Source: Atopsyche davidsoni (Eukaryota; Arthropoda; Insecta; Trichoptera; Hydrobiosidae). Taken from it: DNA of 64,000 bases. How positions within the stretch are numbered: position 1 is the stretch's first letter; each line of letters begins with the position of its first letter. Below, piece by piece: positions 21,182-32,513 of the stretch. The stretch is taken from contig JAILWY010000011.1 of assembly GCA_022113835.1 (NCBI GenBank), forward strand, positions 1,736,001 to 1,800,000, given 5' to 3'. The notes under the pieces were generated by a model that was not told where the DNA came from, did not search any database, and saw only the letters and a list, made by a program, of their open reading frames with translations. The position numbers and the translations under genes are program-made.

Positions 21182-21605
21182 CAGTGGTTCTTAAGTGGTC
21201 CCTACGGACCCCAGGCGGTTCCTGGGACCATTCTGGGGGTCCTTAGAAAATTACAATCGATTTGGGGGTCCCTGAACAACGTCAGGGGGTCCACGCAAGG
21301 TTTGATATAATATTTAAAAAATTGTGACACATTTTAATTAATATGGAAGTTAAAATAAATAACAATGAATACATTTTTAGCGATTTTTACGTTCTAAGTA
21401 AAATATAAATATATACAGGTGCATAAAATACAGGTAATAACAGGCATCGCGGTGAGTCAGGTAGGTTAGCACAGGAACGCAATAGAGTCGATACTTGCAC
21501 CAACTAGTCTATAATATGAATTTATGTAGTTTTTCACCCAGGGGTCGTAGGCAAGTTTTGACTATGAAAGGGGGTCCGTGGGCCAAAATAGTTTGACAGC
21601 CACCG
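21182..21605. mobile_element. hAT-type MITE with 8-bp target duplication
   Basis: The left terminus is CAGTGGTTCTTAAGTGGTCC and the right terminus is GTTTGACAGCCACCG. It is flanked by GTCTATAC (21,174-21,181) and GCCTATAC (21,606-21,613), an 8-bp duplication with one mismatch. 424 bp, non-coding, with repeated GGGGGTCC motifs. The CAGTGGTTC end and 8-bp duplication are hallmarks of the hAT superfamily. Confidence 0.85.
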
Positions 21606-21819
21606 GCCTATACCTTAGATTGCTAAAGTGGTCTTAACGAATCTGTAATGCATGATATGTAAAGGGTCATAGGTCATCACCAATATTAAGGCATTAAGCG
21701 TCCCGTAAATGTTATGAGGTCATGCTAGGTTCCAGCACTTCCTGTACTGGCTATATTTGTAGACTGCCTACTGGCAGCTAATGCGTGACGTGAAAAGAAA
21801 TAGTCTAGTATAATCATAC

Positions 21820-21999
21820 CTTTGTTTTTTTTGGCCGTGGAGCTTGCTTTAACTTCTGGAACCGGTTCTTCTTCTGCTGGTGGCGCCGGTTTCGCCAGCT
21901 CTTCGGTCACCACCTGAAGGGGGTCCAGCAAGTTTCCAGGCTGTGAGTTCCATTGGTTCTGTGTGTTGTACTTTTCCAGCAGAATCTTCCTAATGCGTT
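21820..21999 (-). CDS. BRIP1: BRIP1/FANCJ helicase exon, N-terminal insert (most 5' exon found)
   Basis: A 180-nt exon between TATTTCAG and GTATGA. Two bases complete a Glu codon, then RIRKILLEKYNTQNQWNSQP, GNLLDPLQVVTEELAKPAPP and AEEEPVPEVKASSTAKKNK, ending with one base of the next codon. Phases fit the exon 17 kb downstream. The sequence is not strongly conserved. It is assigned to BRIP1 by strand, phase, clean splice sites and the known low-complexity insert after motif I. The exon with Walker A (expected form S-P-T-G-x-G-K) should precede it but was not found between 22,000 and 64,000. Confidence 0.72.
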
Positions 22000-22528
22000 C
22001 TGAAATAAAATATTAATAAAGGGTTGGTTCAATTTGTAATTTGTTCAATAAAATCAAGACATCAGTGCGACTTGAAGGAAGGCAAAGAAGCGTCTGACCC
22101 GCACAAATTGGTATCATCAAGAATTGGGGAAATATTCACAACTTTTTATAATATTTTTTTAAGAACAAATAAACAAAAAAAGCGTCTCTCAAATGCTGCA
22201 ATAAATAAAAAAAATTATATTGCGTATCGCGTGTGCCCATCACTAGAGCGGGTTCGGATGCAAGTGCAGCGGATGATCGATTCGGAATTATGCCGAACCT
22301 AAATCGAGAGAGTTATTGTATGCGGGGGCTCCATTGACGTGCCGAAACAATACAACCCTCTTGACAGAGTGGTTTTATTGAGCATATCCGCTGCCCGACT
22401 TGAATTTACAAATCGAAATCCCCTCGATTTCCGCTTTTGAAAACAACAACTGCTTATTTCCTGTCGCGGTCATATCGGCGTGCCTCTCATAAATATATTA
22501 CTCGATGCTAGAAGCGCGGTTTATATTT

Positions 22529-22562
<34 letters not shown>

Positions 22563-22570
22563 CATTCGTA
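22000..22570. other. Upstream BRIP1 intron start
   Basis: No gene recognised. A (CA)n/(TA)n microsatellite lies at 22,530-22,562. Confidence 0.45.
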
Positions 22571-22580
22571 AGTTTATATT

Positions 22581-22795
22581 CTAATATGATTAGGCACATT
22601 TTTTCACACATTGGATATGTTTTCCATGAAACTCTAAGAAAAATATATCACTGACCCTTGTGCTAGCGAGCCACTTCATATTCATATTTAATGTGTAAAA
22701 AAATGTGCCTAATCATATTAGTAAGTAATATAAGCCTGTAAAGGCAATTAAAACGCACTTGATTGACGTTCAATCCACAAAATAGACATATAAGT
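22581..22795 (-). mobile_element. Composite SINE with 31-bp inverted ends
   Basis: Begins TAATATGATTAGGCACATTT. Its near-perfect inverse AAATGTGCCTAATCATATTA lies at about 22,704-22,723, followed by the forward tail ending GATTGACGTTCAATCC. The centre keeps only scraps of the tRNA-like body (CTTGTGCTAGCGAGCCACT). Confidence 0.75.
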
Positions 22796-22821
22796 TTATA
22801 TTCAATAAAAATTTACATTAA

Positions 22822-23063
22822 TGGCTCTAAGAGTGGCGCGGTGTGACTCCAACAGCAAGGCAAGCCTGCATTTTTCTTGCAGCTTTATGATTTTCTTCTA
22901 GTAGTTAATACTAAAATTGTATTTTTTTTTCGGGGTATTGAGAATATTTTTCAAAAGCTCCTGTGATCTGCACGTAAGCTGCTTTGACGGTCGAGTGAGC
23001 AACGATTGAGCAAGTGTTTTCGGGTTCGAGTCCCAAAACGGCGCTGTATTACTAGAGTATACG
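22822..23063 (+). mobile_element. Second tRNA-derived SINE family (SC), copy 1
   Basis: Starts GGCTCTAAGAGTGGCGCG and GACTCCAACAGCAAGGCAAG. Contains TCGAGTGAGCAACGATTGAG and a B-box-like GGTTCGAGTCC near 23,027, and ends AAACGGCGCTGTATTACTAG. A reverse copy lies at 44,969-45,170. Confidence 0.65.
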
Positions 23064-23069
23064 TACCTA

Positions 23070-24310
23070 TCAATATTTTAAATTTTTTCAAGTATAATAT
23101 ATTACACGAAGGAATTCATGACGGACCCGCTTGACAACAACGAGAAACACACATTAATGCTTTGCACACGAAACGACGAAGAAAATCTTCGAACACGGTG
23201 AATAACTTAAACGATTGTCCATAGGTTTGTTTTGTAGTACTCCAGCATGATTTTTTTTTTAATTTCCTCTTAGTTTTTATTGAGTCAAGAGTGGGCTTCG
23301 GGCACTGCGCCGCGGGGCCTTCGTTAGACCCCCGAGGACCCTCCACGGTCTGCATTATTTACTGCTACCCTGGCCGAGGGGAGGAGAGGAGGGGCTAAGC
23401 GCATCGTCCGCCAAGAGTTAAAAAAAAAATCGAGCAGTTATGTAAAAAAAAAAAAAAATACGACTGCTCCCTAAGTGTTTAAGCACACTTGCTAGCCGAT
23501 TTAAAAAAAAAATTGTAATCCTTATAAAGCAGGCTTTCCGTGGCAAGTCGGACACATTCTTAAATGCCTCTAAATCCTTGCATATATGCATCTTCCTACC
23601 TTTCGCCTTTCAAGGGGTTTATCAGACTCATCAATGAGAATGCTTTCATATCAAATGATTATGTTCTTTGGGATTATGCAATAAGGGTGGTGAACGACTC
23701 CCTTGGTAACTCAACGATGAAAGCGAATTAAATTATGATGGACGAAACAACGACCTTTTGTTTAGTTTTATATTAGTTTTTATAGGATCAATAAATAAAA
23801 AAAAGAAACGCCTCACAACACCCAAGAACACATCCTTACAAATAAACCTAGAGATAAAAATTATTAGAAGAATAATAATTTAATAGTTGCTCAGTGTACT
23901 CTGACTGTACCTCCGGTGAAAGATTATATACTAATAGACATATTCAGCTGGGGAGCTGGTCTGGCTGGCGCCGCATTGTCTTCAAGGGTTAGACTGGGTC
24001 GCTGTCTGCGTCCAAGGCACTTATGCACGCAGTTCTGCGCGTACGTATGCAGCATTGCATGCCGTATTGTTTAAAATAATTAAAAATATATATATATCAT
24101 CTATAGCACAAATCTAAAGATGCTGCTTTCGTATAGTAAAAAGCTTTGTAAGAGCCACAAAAACAAATAAATATAACGTCAATATATATTTTAACAAAAT
24201 AAATAGTAAAACCATATGCACCTTGTATACAAACCGTAGTTTAAAACAATGTATTTTTTATATATAATTGATTTTTGTGAAGACATTTTTACCTAAACAG
24301 GTTTTATTTA
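23070..24310. other. Intronic sequence, nothing recognised
   Basis: A minus-strand frame at 23,116-23,355 (EGPRGSNEGPAAQCPKPTLD) has protein-like composition but no identity or splice context. A-tracts lie near 23,440. Confidence 0.4.
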
Positions 24311-24314
24311 TTTG

Positions 24315-24485
24315 GGATAATAAGTACGTTGGTTCATATATAGGATATGATTGTTGCAACTTGAAAGTTGCAGTGGCTCGCTAGCACAATGGATAATGCA
24401 CCGGCCATGTAAGCTTGGGGATGTGGGTTCGAATCCCGCTGATATTATGATATTTTTTCTGCAAGTTTCTTTAATAATCATATCA
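24315..24485 (+). mobile_element. tRNA-Thr-like SINE, promoter boxes intact
   Basis: Head GTTGGTTCATATATAGGATA. The tRNA-like part runs GGCTCGCTAGCACAATGG, ATGCACCGGCCATGTAAGC and GTGGGTTCGAATCCC. The loop CATGTAA would give anticodon TGT (Thr). The B-box GGTTCGAATCC is exact at 24,426-24,436. It is followed by the body GATATTTTTTCTGCAAGTTT. The 3' tail is missing. Confidence 0.8.
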
Positions 24486-24489
24486 ATAA

Positions 24490-26030
24490 TATATTTTTAA
24501 TTAAATATCCTAAAACATGTTGAAATGACATTTGAGTACGTAGTGCATATTCGTGGTCGCGCGCCATACATAAAGCGGACCGCGCCGTAGTACTGCGCCA
24601 TGTCTGTAATATACAGGGTGTGTGTGCCGTTACTTCAGCCGGGGTATAATGGCGGACTTCATTAGACGGCCCCCTGAGAGGCAATAAAGTGACCCCCGCC
24701 CCCGGGGAGGCCACAGAGAGCCCCTCCGCTGCCGTCCCTCTCTATACCCACGCGCTGTAAATCTTTGAGGGATTATATACAGGGTGGTTTACATTGGGGG
24801 CTCGTGTCATTCGAAAGCACCGCGGTAGGTGTGTTTGATAGTAATGTGGGAATTTATCTTTAGATGTATTATTTATTGAATAGTAAAACCATTTTAGTTA
24901 TTAATGGAACTGTAGGGAAATTTATCAGTCATAGGATTTAAGAGGTTAGGTTAGATTAAACGCAAATCGCATTAAATATCAGTGGCGTTCTTCTACATTT
25001 TTTTAGTAATTGAAGAATAAAAGTAAAAATCAGTTAATAAAATTAAATAGAAACCAAATTGCATTAAACGTGAAAGACGCGATTTACAATTTTTTACTGT
25101 TTATTCAAATAAACATAAAAACTTACAAATATTTTACGATTCATTTAAATTAAATATGTACAGTAAATCCTATTTAATATCGAATTTATATGTTTTTACT
25201 ATTTTAGTTTAATCGGATATCGAAAAAAAATCGAATATGCGACAAAAGTTTATTCTAGTCATGTTTCAAAAGCAATTGAGTTTTGCTGATGTACTTTCTT
25301 AATAAAGAGGAAAGCAGGTTTATTAGCGCAGCCAGTATAAAGTTTTTCAGCGATTTTAAAATTGCTAATAATAAATAGGTTTTTAGAATTGAAGCACAAT
25401 AAAAAATAGCGCGATTTTATACAGCTGATATAAATAATGGTTATATCGTTAGTACTAAAAATAAATTTCGTATTCAATTTCTCTCTATCTATCTCTCTGA
25501 ACATATATTTATGAAAAAGCCAGTTATCATGGTTTTCTTAGGGAGAATAGTGTAGTAGGTCTCTAAGGTCATTGTAGGCTTATATTTAATTAATAAATGG
25601 CGTCAGAGTAAAACTGTAATTTTTATGTGAACATAAAAAGTGATCTAATGCCAGTTTTGTAAGGAAATGATACGCAGACCTATCCTTCAAATATTAAATA
25701 GCGATGTAGAAGGAACAAGAGAACCCGATACACTATTCGTTGTAAGAAAACCATGAACAAGAAGAAGAATAAAAAGTGAGATATAGTGGAATAATAGGTA
25801 TTTGTTGGCAACCAATAAATTATAATCGTATATTTGATTTTTGTGAATACCATCACAGTAAGCGCGATTTTGCCTATACAGGTTTTATTTGTGATTAAAG
25901 AAACGCTCAGAAAAATATAATCGTGCATTTTAACCAATTATGCTAACGAGCCACTAGCACCTAGCGAGAAATTTTAACAATCATATCCTATACGTGAAAC
26001 AACGTACTTATTATTAATATTTAGGGTGTC
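24490..26030. other. Intronic sequence
   Basis: GC-rich at 24,580-24,770. A degenerate SB-like piece lies at 25,520-25,780. A minus-strand SINE fragment (GCTAACGAGCCACTAG, AACAATCATATCCTATACG) lies at about 25,890-26,000. No exon recognised. Confidence 0.45.
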
Positions 26031-26032
26031 CA

Positions 26033-26544
26033 AACAGAGTATCGGGTATTTGTTTGTTCAGTAAAACAAAAACTACTAGTAATCAAGTTTTTTTAATACA
26101 AAATGGAAAATTATTTCGAAAAGATGGTGTTATCCAAATGGTGACCATTACGCGCTGCTGGCACTTTTATAATCTGTAACGAAAATTGCTGATAACACGC
26201 TGACACATATCCCTCGATATTGCTGCCATTTCTGACCTGATGTTTTGTTTCAATTCCGTTAGGTTCGTCGGATTATTCTCACAAACCCTACATTTAAGGT
26301 ATCCTCATACGAAATAATCAAGAGGGCTGAGGTAGCGGCTTCTGGGAGGCCAGTCGATGTTACCTCTACGTGAAATGACCTTATTGGGGAATAATTCGTC
26401 AACAGCTTCGATTGATTGATCGGATGTATGGCAAGTGAAATCACGTGAAACCTTGAAACTCCTGCAACTCTGGGCCTTAACAATTTTCGCAGCATATCGC
26501 AATAACGGTCACTTTAACAAATACCCGATACTCTTTTGGACATC

Positions 26545-26547
<3 letters not shown>
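26033..26547 (-). mobile_element. Tc1/mariner-class deletion derivative (GGGTGTCC family), copy 2
   Basis: Termini AGGGTGTCCAAACAGAGTAT and ATACTCTTTTGGACATCCTG. The minus strand encodes the C-terminal third of a transposase, including FPNKVISRRGNIDWPPRS, interrupted by stops. It is followed by (TA)n and then the 3' end of a further copy. Confidence 0.8.

Positions 26548-26624
<77 letters not shown>
26548..26624. repeat. (TA)n microsatellite, ~76 bp
   Basis: Uninterrupted TA repeat between two copies of the GGGTGTCC element, probably expanded from the TA target site. Confidence 0.95.
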
Positions 26625-26626
<2 letters not shown>

Positions 26627-26639
26627 TAATCTTTAATTA

Positions 26640-26766
26640 ACAGGTTCAATTGATTGATCGGATGTATGGCAAGTGGAAGCAAGTGGAACCACGTGAAGCC
26701 TTGAAACTCTGGACCCAAAAATTTTCACTAAAACAAATACCCGGATACTCTCATTGGACACCCTAT
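26640..26766 (-). mobile_element. GGGTGTCC element, truncated copy
   Basis: Only GATCGGATGTATGGCAAGTG and the terminus ATACTCTCATTGGACACCCT remain, in the same orientation as copy 2. Confidence 0.7.
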
Positions 26767-27156
26767 ATAATCGTTTCAATTTTGAAGCGGAAGGAATTTT
26801 TTAAAATTCGCGGGGCATTATAAATACAAACAGGGTCCGCGAGACAATGCGGGAGACAGCGGCCGCAGCGCGCAAGAGCCGATAGCGGAGGGGGGGGGGG
26901 AGGGCAAGGGGGAGGGGGGTGAGGCAGGGGGTAGGGGGGGTGGAGGGGGCAAGGGGGGGGGCGGGGGCGGGGCGGCGTGAAGGCCGACACGGCCGGGGCG
27001 GGCGCGCACACCTAGCGGCGTCGCCCCGGCCACCCGGGACCACTGCGCCGACGCTCGAACGCCGAACAATTAATCCCGCCGAGGTCCTGCTCAAAACCAT
27101 CTCATTCAATCAAGCAATATATGTATATATATAAAAAAAAAACATTTTGGACTGAA
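26767..27156. other. G-rich block
   Basis: 26,885-27,050 is extremely G-rich on the plus strand with many G-runs of four or more. Long open frames (Pro/Arg-rich) are compositional. Confidence 0.6.
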
Positions 27157-27588
27157 ATTGGCGTGACGACAGTATCAAATAATCAAAGAAATAATTATTT
27201 TATGGGAAAATACATACAAAAAGGATTTAAAAGACTAATTTAGTTTTATTCAAAAATCTGAGATTAATAAGATTTTCAATAAATCAAAAGACTAAAATAC
27301 TGCAATCGGCCATTTTGACTGAAACACCAATGACAGCGCACGACGTCACGCCTCAATATACAACTCAAATTGTAAACAAACTTCGATGCAAACACAATGA
27401 CATGCATGACAGTTGAGATTAGGCGTGACGTCAGAGCGGACGCCATGACACATTGAAAAAATATTATAAAAATGGCTTTAAACTTCGTTAAACTCTAGTT
27501 TATTACCGAAATAAAGTTTTTTTCGTAAATAGTAAACGTGTACCCTCATTACGGAAGAGGATTTCAAAATCTTTCGTCATGCCCATTG
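27157..27588. repeat. Dispersed repeat E, longer copy
   Basis: Matches 15,684-16,056 but retains about 57 bp (GAGCGGACGCCATGACACAT and following) after the second GCGTGACGTCA. Its two GACGTCA motifs lie about 95 bp apart in inverted orientation. Confidence 0.75.
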
Positions 27589-27668
27589 TCAACGGACCGT
27601 TTTTTTACATGTTCTGTGAACCTAATTATATTTATATGTCTATATGTCAAGTGCGTATTTATTTACCT

Positions 27669-27973
27669 ATACAGGTACACCCCCGCTTTACGCGAGGGAT
27701 ACGTTCCGGAAAAAATCGCGTTAAGTGAAATTCGCGTATATCGGGGTTAATACATAACATACATAAAACTTAATACAAAAAATACGAATTATTTGAATCA
27801 ATCACATTAATTCTAAGAACACTTTATGCAGTAATACATGTTATTTTTATTGAAAAATACATGTATTGTCTTTTACGTTCTTGTAAAATACGTTCATAAC
27901 ACCATAACGCTGTTTTTAATTAAGTTAAAGTGAAACAGCGCATAACGGGGTCGCGTAAAGCGGGGTATTACTG
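27669..27973. mobile_element. Pogo/Tigger-like MITE, complete
   Basis: The left end CAGGTACACCCCCGCTTTAC and the right end GTAAAGCGGGGTATTACTG form ~24-bp inverted repeats, each next to TA. 305 bp, no coding. Reverse orientation to the truncated copy at 6.7 kb. Confidence 0.85.
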
Positions 27974-27984
27974 TATATTAATAT

Positions 27985-28200
27985 TAATATGATTAGGCAC
28001 ATTTTTTCACACAAAATGATTAAAGAAACACTCAGAAAAATTTCATCGTGACTCGCATGAGATTCGAAATCACATCGCCAAGTTTATATGGCCGGTGCAT
28101 TATCCAATTATGCTAACAAGCCACTGCAACTTGGCGAGAATTTTTAACAATCATAATCAACATATGAACTAATGTACCCCTTCCAGGCCAGGCTAATTAT
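27985..28200 (-). mobile_element. tRNA-derived SINE, near full length without tail
   Basis: Minus-strand copy running from AATATGATTAGGCACATTTT through the B-box complement (GAGATTCGAAATCACATCG) and ATATGGCCGGTGCATTATCC to the head TTTTTAACAATCATAATCAA. It includes the head segment missing from the composite copies. Confidence 0.75.
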
Positions 28201-28335
28201 ATTATCAAAACTAGAGCGATGACAGAATTTTACTATAAATGAAAAAAAAAAAAAAAATAGTAACTACGTTACATCTTCGTTTGATATACGGATCACATAT
28301 CGTATATCAAATATAAATAAAAATCGCTCCTCTAT

Positions 28336-28530
28336 CTAATCTAAACGCTAGAGCTTTGTAAGAAAAGGATTATATAATAATGCTATTGGGCAGCAGCAAT
28401 ACGCAGACGACTGCGTTGTAGAAGGACTCGGGGACCCACTACACTATTTTCTCAATAGAAAACCATGAACACTGGTTCACCATGAGTATATGCTCAGTGA
28501 AATGATCGCCAACCTCCTCTGAGGACGGTC
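28336..28530 (+). mobile_element. SINE family SB copy
   Basis: TAATCTAAACGCTAGAGCTT, GCTATTGGGCAGCAGCAATA, AACCATGAACACTGGTTCAC and GTGAAATGATCGCCAACCTC match the family. Confidence 0.75.
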
Positions 28531-28559
28531 ACATGACGGTCACATGACGGTGATAAAAT

Positions 28560-29270
28560 CGAAACAGGAAACAGTTCTTTCAAAAAGCTACTGATAATAA
28601 AAAATATAAATAAATCAATGTTACCTTAATATTTTTAAATAAAAAAAAGTTTTTGGTTATGTATGACCTGTTATAACGCATGTATTTAAAAAAAAAAATA
28701 TTTATATATATATAGGTATAAAGGTTTTCACCAGCTTAAATAACTTACTACAATAAATTCGTAACAAGTAGACAAGTTTACATTTTATGAAAAAACGAAA
28801 TAAGTATCGAGAAAATTCAATAAGACGTCAGCAGCGGCGCACAGTTCTCGAGCCTGACTGTGTACATAAACCCAAAAGATCCGCGCGTTATGTACGCCGC
28901 CCATGTACACGCCGCGGGCGCCGCTATGTGCCGCCCTATGTGCCGAGGGCGGCGGCCAAGGGAGCCTCCGAGAGCCGAGGGCGGCCCCGACACACAACAC
29001 TGGAAACTTCGGGGTTTCAGGAAGACGCCGATAACCGACGCCACTGGCTGAAGTGCAGACCGAAGGGTGCACATTTAGTAGTAATGACAGAATATTAGAA
29101 AATAAGCAATTATTGTCAGGAGTTATAAAATATATAAATAAGCTGTATTTGTATAAAAAAAAATATTTTTTTAAAATGTTAATATACAATAGTATGCTTA
29201 CAATATGCGGTGTGGATATCCCTTGATGTTGGGCAAACTTAGATGGTAGCTACGTGGATTTATCTGGTGT
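28560..29270. other. Intronic or intergenic sequence, GC-rich centre
   Basis: 28,840-29,070 is GC-rich with open frames on both strands, but none has a recognisable domain or splice context. Confidence 0.4.
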
Positions 29271-29274
29271 ACAA

Positions 29275-29689
29275 TCTACTATAATAATATCCATTGTGTG
29301 TGTGTGTGTATGTTTCATTTTTTGGTTCTCTATAGAATATCTTAAAAGATACAACGCTGATTTTTTGCACGTAAGTTCAGTAAGTTTTTCCGCAGTTATG
29401 TGCCGAATTTCAAGACGATAGGATAATATTATTATTCATAAACTAATTTAATAAAACTATAAAATATGCTTTAGCGAGTTTCAATATGTACGAATTAACG
29501 CGAGAATTCCAAATTTAGAACTTTTACAAAAAAAACAAATTTTGATGCTACTTAGAAATTTTCAGTTTATGTCAGCTTGACACAAGTACCAATTTTATTT
29601 TTTTATCGAAATTGCGATAGAAATTATTGATCACAGCATTAATAACTCAAAATGACTCCGAAAACGTCATTCTGTGGCAACATTTCTAG
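29275..29689 (+). mobile_element. Non-autonomous Helitron, copy 1
   Basis: 5' end TCTACTATAATAATATCCAT followed by a (GT)n run. 3' end GGCAACATTTCTAG. It sits exactly between A and T (CAA before TC, TAATA after CTAG). A hairpin remnant (CGTCATTCTGTGG) precedes the CTAG by about 10 nt. 415 bp. 5'-TC, 3'-CTAG, a 3' hairpin and A/T insertion without duplication are the Helitron hallmarks. Confidence 0.85.
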
Positions 29690-29766
29690 TAATAATATAT
29701 TATTCATCAAATGCTTCTCCTCAGTATGAGGAGACGCAACAAAAGAAGAAAGAAGAAAAAGTGTTC

Positions 29767-30190
29767 TAACACGTTAATACGTTCAGAAATCTGGCCTAAA
29801 ATGACAATTTGATTTAATCACATTATATTATTAATAACTCTAATTTTAGTGCATAGTTATCATCAAAGAGCATAAAAAATGTGTTTTAAGCAACAACAAA
29901 AAAAAGGTATCTCGTAGAAGGCTTCTGTAACAGAAATCTCTTCGCGGAAGCCAACTACGAGTTAATTCGCACGCAGACACGCTACGCTAAAGCTGAATCA
30001 TAGATACGCGTCCATATTCGTCAGTAGTATATCAGAAATTGATATATAATATATCAACATAATATATCTGATATATATATTCGTAGCTGCACAAAAATGG
30101 CAAGTAAACAAGGACGAGATAACTCGTAGTTGGCGTCCTAGAAAAGAACGCAATTTATGTAATCTCGTAGTCGGCAGTCAACGTGTTAAA
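29767..30190. mobile_element. Possible TTAA-type MITE
   Basis: Ends CTAACACGTTAATACG and CAGTCAACGTGTTAAA form a short inverted repeat next to TTAA-like sites. The inside has inverted ACTCGTAGTTGGC / GCCAACTACGAGTT motifs. Confidence 0.5.
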
Positions 30191-30197
30191 TATTCGA

Positions 30198-30960
30198 AAA
30201 TATCCCGTTGAGGCACGCCATAATTCTTGGGTATGTTAGCGTTTAGTTATTATTATATAATCCTTTCCTTGCAAAGCTTTGGCGTTTAGATCTGATACTC
30301 TTTCTGCAGCAGGAGCCCCCCATGTACTTCAGGAGCACATCCCTCCACAATCATTCCAACTCCATTACCGATGCGCAAGCGACAGAATGGGAAGAGCCAG
30401 GAAGCTGTAATATATAATAATCATATGCAAGTATGGCATATACTCCAGCTGATTGTCCAAGGAAAAATTGAACGAAAAAGGGGCATTGGAAGTGCAGCCG
30501 GACTCGCGAGACAAGTTCAGGGAAACGGTAACCAATTCCTACGAGTGTGTAAATATCCCGTTGAGGCACGCCATAATTCTTGGGTATGTTAGCGTTTAGT
30601 TATTATTATATAATCCTTTCCTTGCAAAGCTCTGGCGTTTAGATCTGATACTCTTTCTGCAACAGGAGCCCTCCATGTACTTCCAGAGCACATCCCTCCA
30701 CAATCATTCCAACTCCACTACTCCATTACCGATGCGCAAGCGACAGAATGAGAAGAGCGAGGAAGCTGTAGTATACAATAATCATATGCAAGTATGGCAT
30801 ATACTCCAGCTGATTGTCCAAGGAAAAATTGGACGAAAAGGGGGCATTGGAAGTGCAGCCGGACTCGCAAGACAAGTTCAGGGAAACGGTAACCAATTCC
30901 TATGAGTGTGTAAATATCCCGTTGAGGCACGCCATAATTCTTGGGTATGTTGAGCGTTTA
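30198..30960. repeat. Tandem duplication of a LINE/SINE composite (periods 353 and 360 bp)
   Basis: The landmark TATCCCGTTGAGGCACGCCA occurs at 30,201, 30,554 and 30,914. Each unit contains an inverted SB SINE piece (CTTTGCAAGGAAAGG complement, AGATCTGATACTC) and then a plus-strand LINE tail encoding LQLIVQGKI and KRGIGSAAGLARQ. The two full units differ at a few percent of sites by eye. Confidence 0.9.
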
Positions 30961-30964
30961 GTCA

Positions 30965-32513
30965 AGGCAAGATAAGAGCGGGGTTTGTTGGCGAGCCCTG
31001 CGGCGGGCCCGGCAGGGGGTGGCATGGGGTGGCCATGGGGGGCCGGGGGTTGGATCGATAGGAGGGTCGAGGGTGCGGGTGTCGCTGTTTGCGCGCGCGG
31101 CGGACGACATCCGAGCCGGCCGGGCGACACGTCGCCCCAAACAAAATGGACGCCGGCGGCTCGTGGCCACGAATTTTCAAACACAGGTTGAACGGTTTAG
31201 TGTGCAATGCCGGATTAACACACCTTTGAAAATTGACCTGCTGCGACGCTTATGTTACGAACGGGAAACATCTTAGCTCGAATAACCGCGTAGGAGAGTT
31301 TTTAATGAATTTAAAAAGTTTCATTAAATTTTATTTCATGCAAATGTTTTTGAACGTGTCATATTGTATTACACATTATTACTGTAAAAAAAAAACAAAG
31401 AAAAATTTACCTTTTAAGTCATTTTGCAAGTTTCAAAAGTAAGGAATAAATTTTCAGAATGGTATAACATTTTTGAATTATATGAAAAATATTTACAATT
31501 ACCCAATACATCAAAAGTAAAAAAAAATTCAGTCCAGACAATTGTCTACAATTGCTTATATTTAAAATTTTTGACCCGAAGCTTAAAAATTATTGAAAAT
31601 CAGGAGCAAACATTTCTAATTTTAGAAAAAAAAAACTTATTTTATGAAACACAAAAAGTTGAAAATTGTTAGAAAAGTGTTAAATATCAGATCGTTTTAT
31701 ATACATGTAAAAGCTTCTTCCGCTTGCGGGCTTATAGTATTACAGGATGGTGTTTTATAGAATTCTCGCTTAGATTATTTGATTTAAAGAGTCAGCCGTT
31801 CAATGAAATTATATAAATGCAGAATTAATTGTAGTTTACAACATATTGAATTTTCTGGTTAAAATTATACTAAAAATGTAGAATGTGTAAACCATAAAAA
31901 ATTACAGATATGTCGAGAGGTTTGTTACTATGAAAGTCTACGACCAAAGTCACGGCCACCGTGAAACTTATGGATCGGTGCTTTAAGACGATTGGAGTTA
32001 TAATATATTACCTCTCTCAAGGAATTAGAGAGATTCTATTCTCCTCGATAAACCAACATCCTAAAAGCTGAAAGTCCAAGAGAGTCAACCTCAAGTGCGT
32101 GATCATAAACCAAGTTAGCGTTTTATGATGGCGATAAGATAATCTGTTTAATTAATATGAAGAAAAAAATATATTATCACATATAATATTTGAATAAATT
32201 AATACGCTAATTTTGTATGGAAACTCAGTGGAGGCGGTCGCCCTTAGCGCGTTGCTTTCACTCCGACGATAATTTATAACGCAAGAGCAAGCAGTGCATT
32301 TAAGAGCATGAATTTCCATTCAGGAAGGTTCTCGCGGCGAGTGCTGAAAGGGGAGGCCGGGGTCGGCGGCCGCGGGGCGGGGAGCGCGTGTTTGCCCTAA
32401 AATTTGCACTCTTCATTAAAAATGTCGCTCCGCGCTCGAGTTTTCTCGCCCCGAGCGCCGGGGAGATCCGAAATGCGGTCACCACACATCGCGCACCTCG
32501 GCCCGGGACACTG
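30965..32513. other. Sequence without recognised genes
   Basis: GC-rich at 30,980-31,180 and 32,330-32,510, AT-rich between. A plus frame at 31,424-31,672 is Lys/Asn-rich and looks compositional. Confidence 0.45.

Larger units (their letters stand above)
4809..21819 (-). other. 17-kb BRIP1 intron packed with mobile elements
   Basis: It lies between two exons whose phases match (1 out, 2 in). Its length is due to inserted repeats, listed separately. No cellular exon of either strand was recognised inside it. Confidence 0.75.

Noticed and set aside
22024..22302. 92-codon plus frame beside the BRIP1 exon
   Set aside because: No recognisable domain, no splice partner, low-complexity Lys/Asn composition in the second half.
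24370..24440. tRNA-Thr(TGT) gene
   Set aside because: A-box and B-box are present, but the acceptor arms do not pair and the same sequence recurs with a common body and tail, so it is a SINE.
26763..27109. Pro-rich frames of 80-100 codons
   Set aside because: Products of a G-run-rich sequence; no evidence of coding.
28787..29189. 103-codon plus and 134-codon minus frames
   Set aside because: Both strands open, Arg/Pro-rich, no family recognised; consistent with a GC-rich block.
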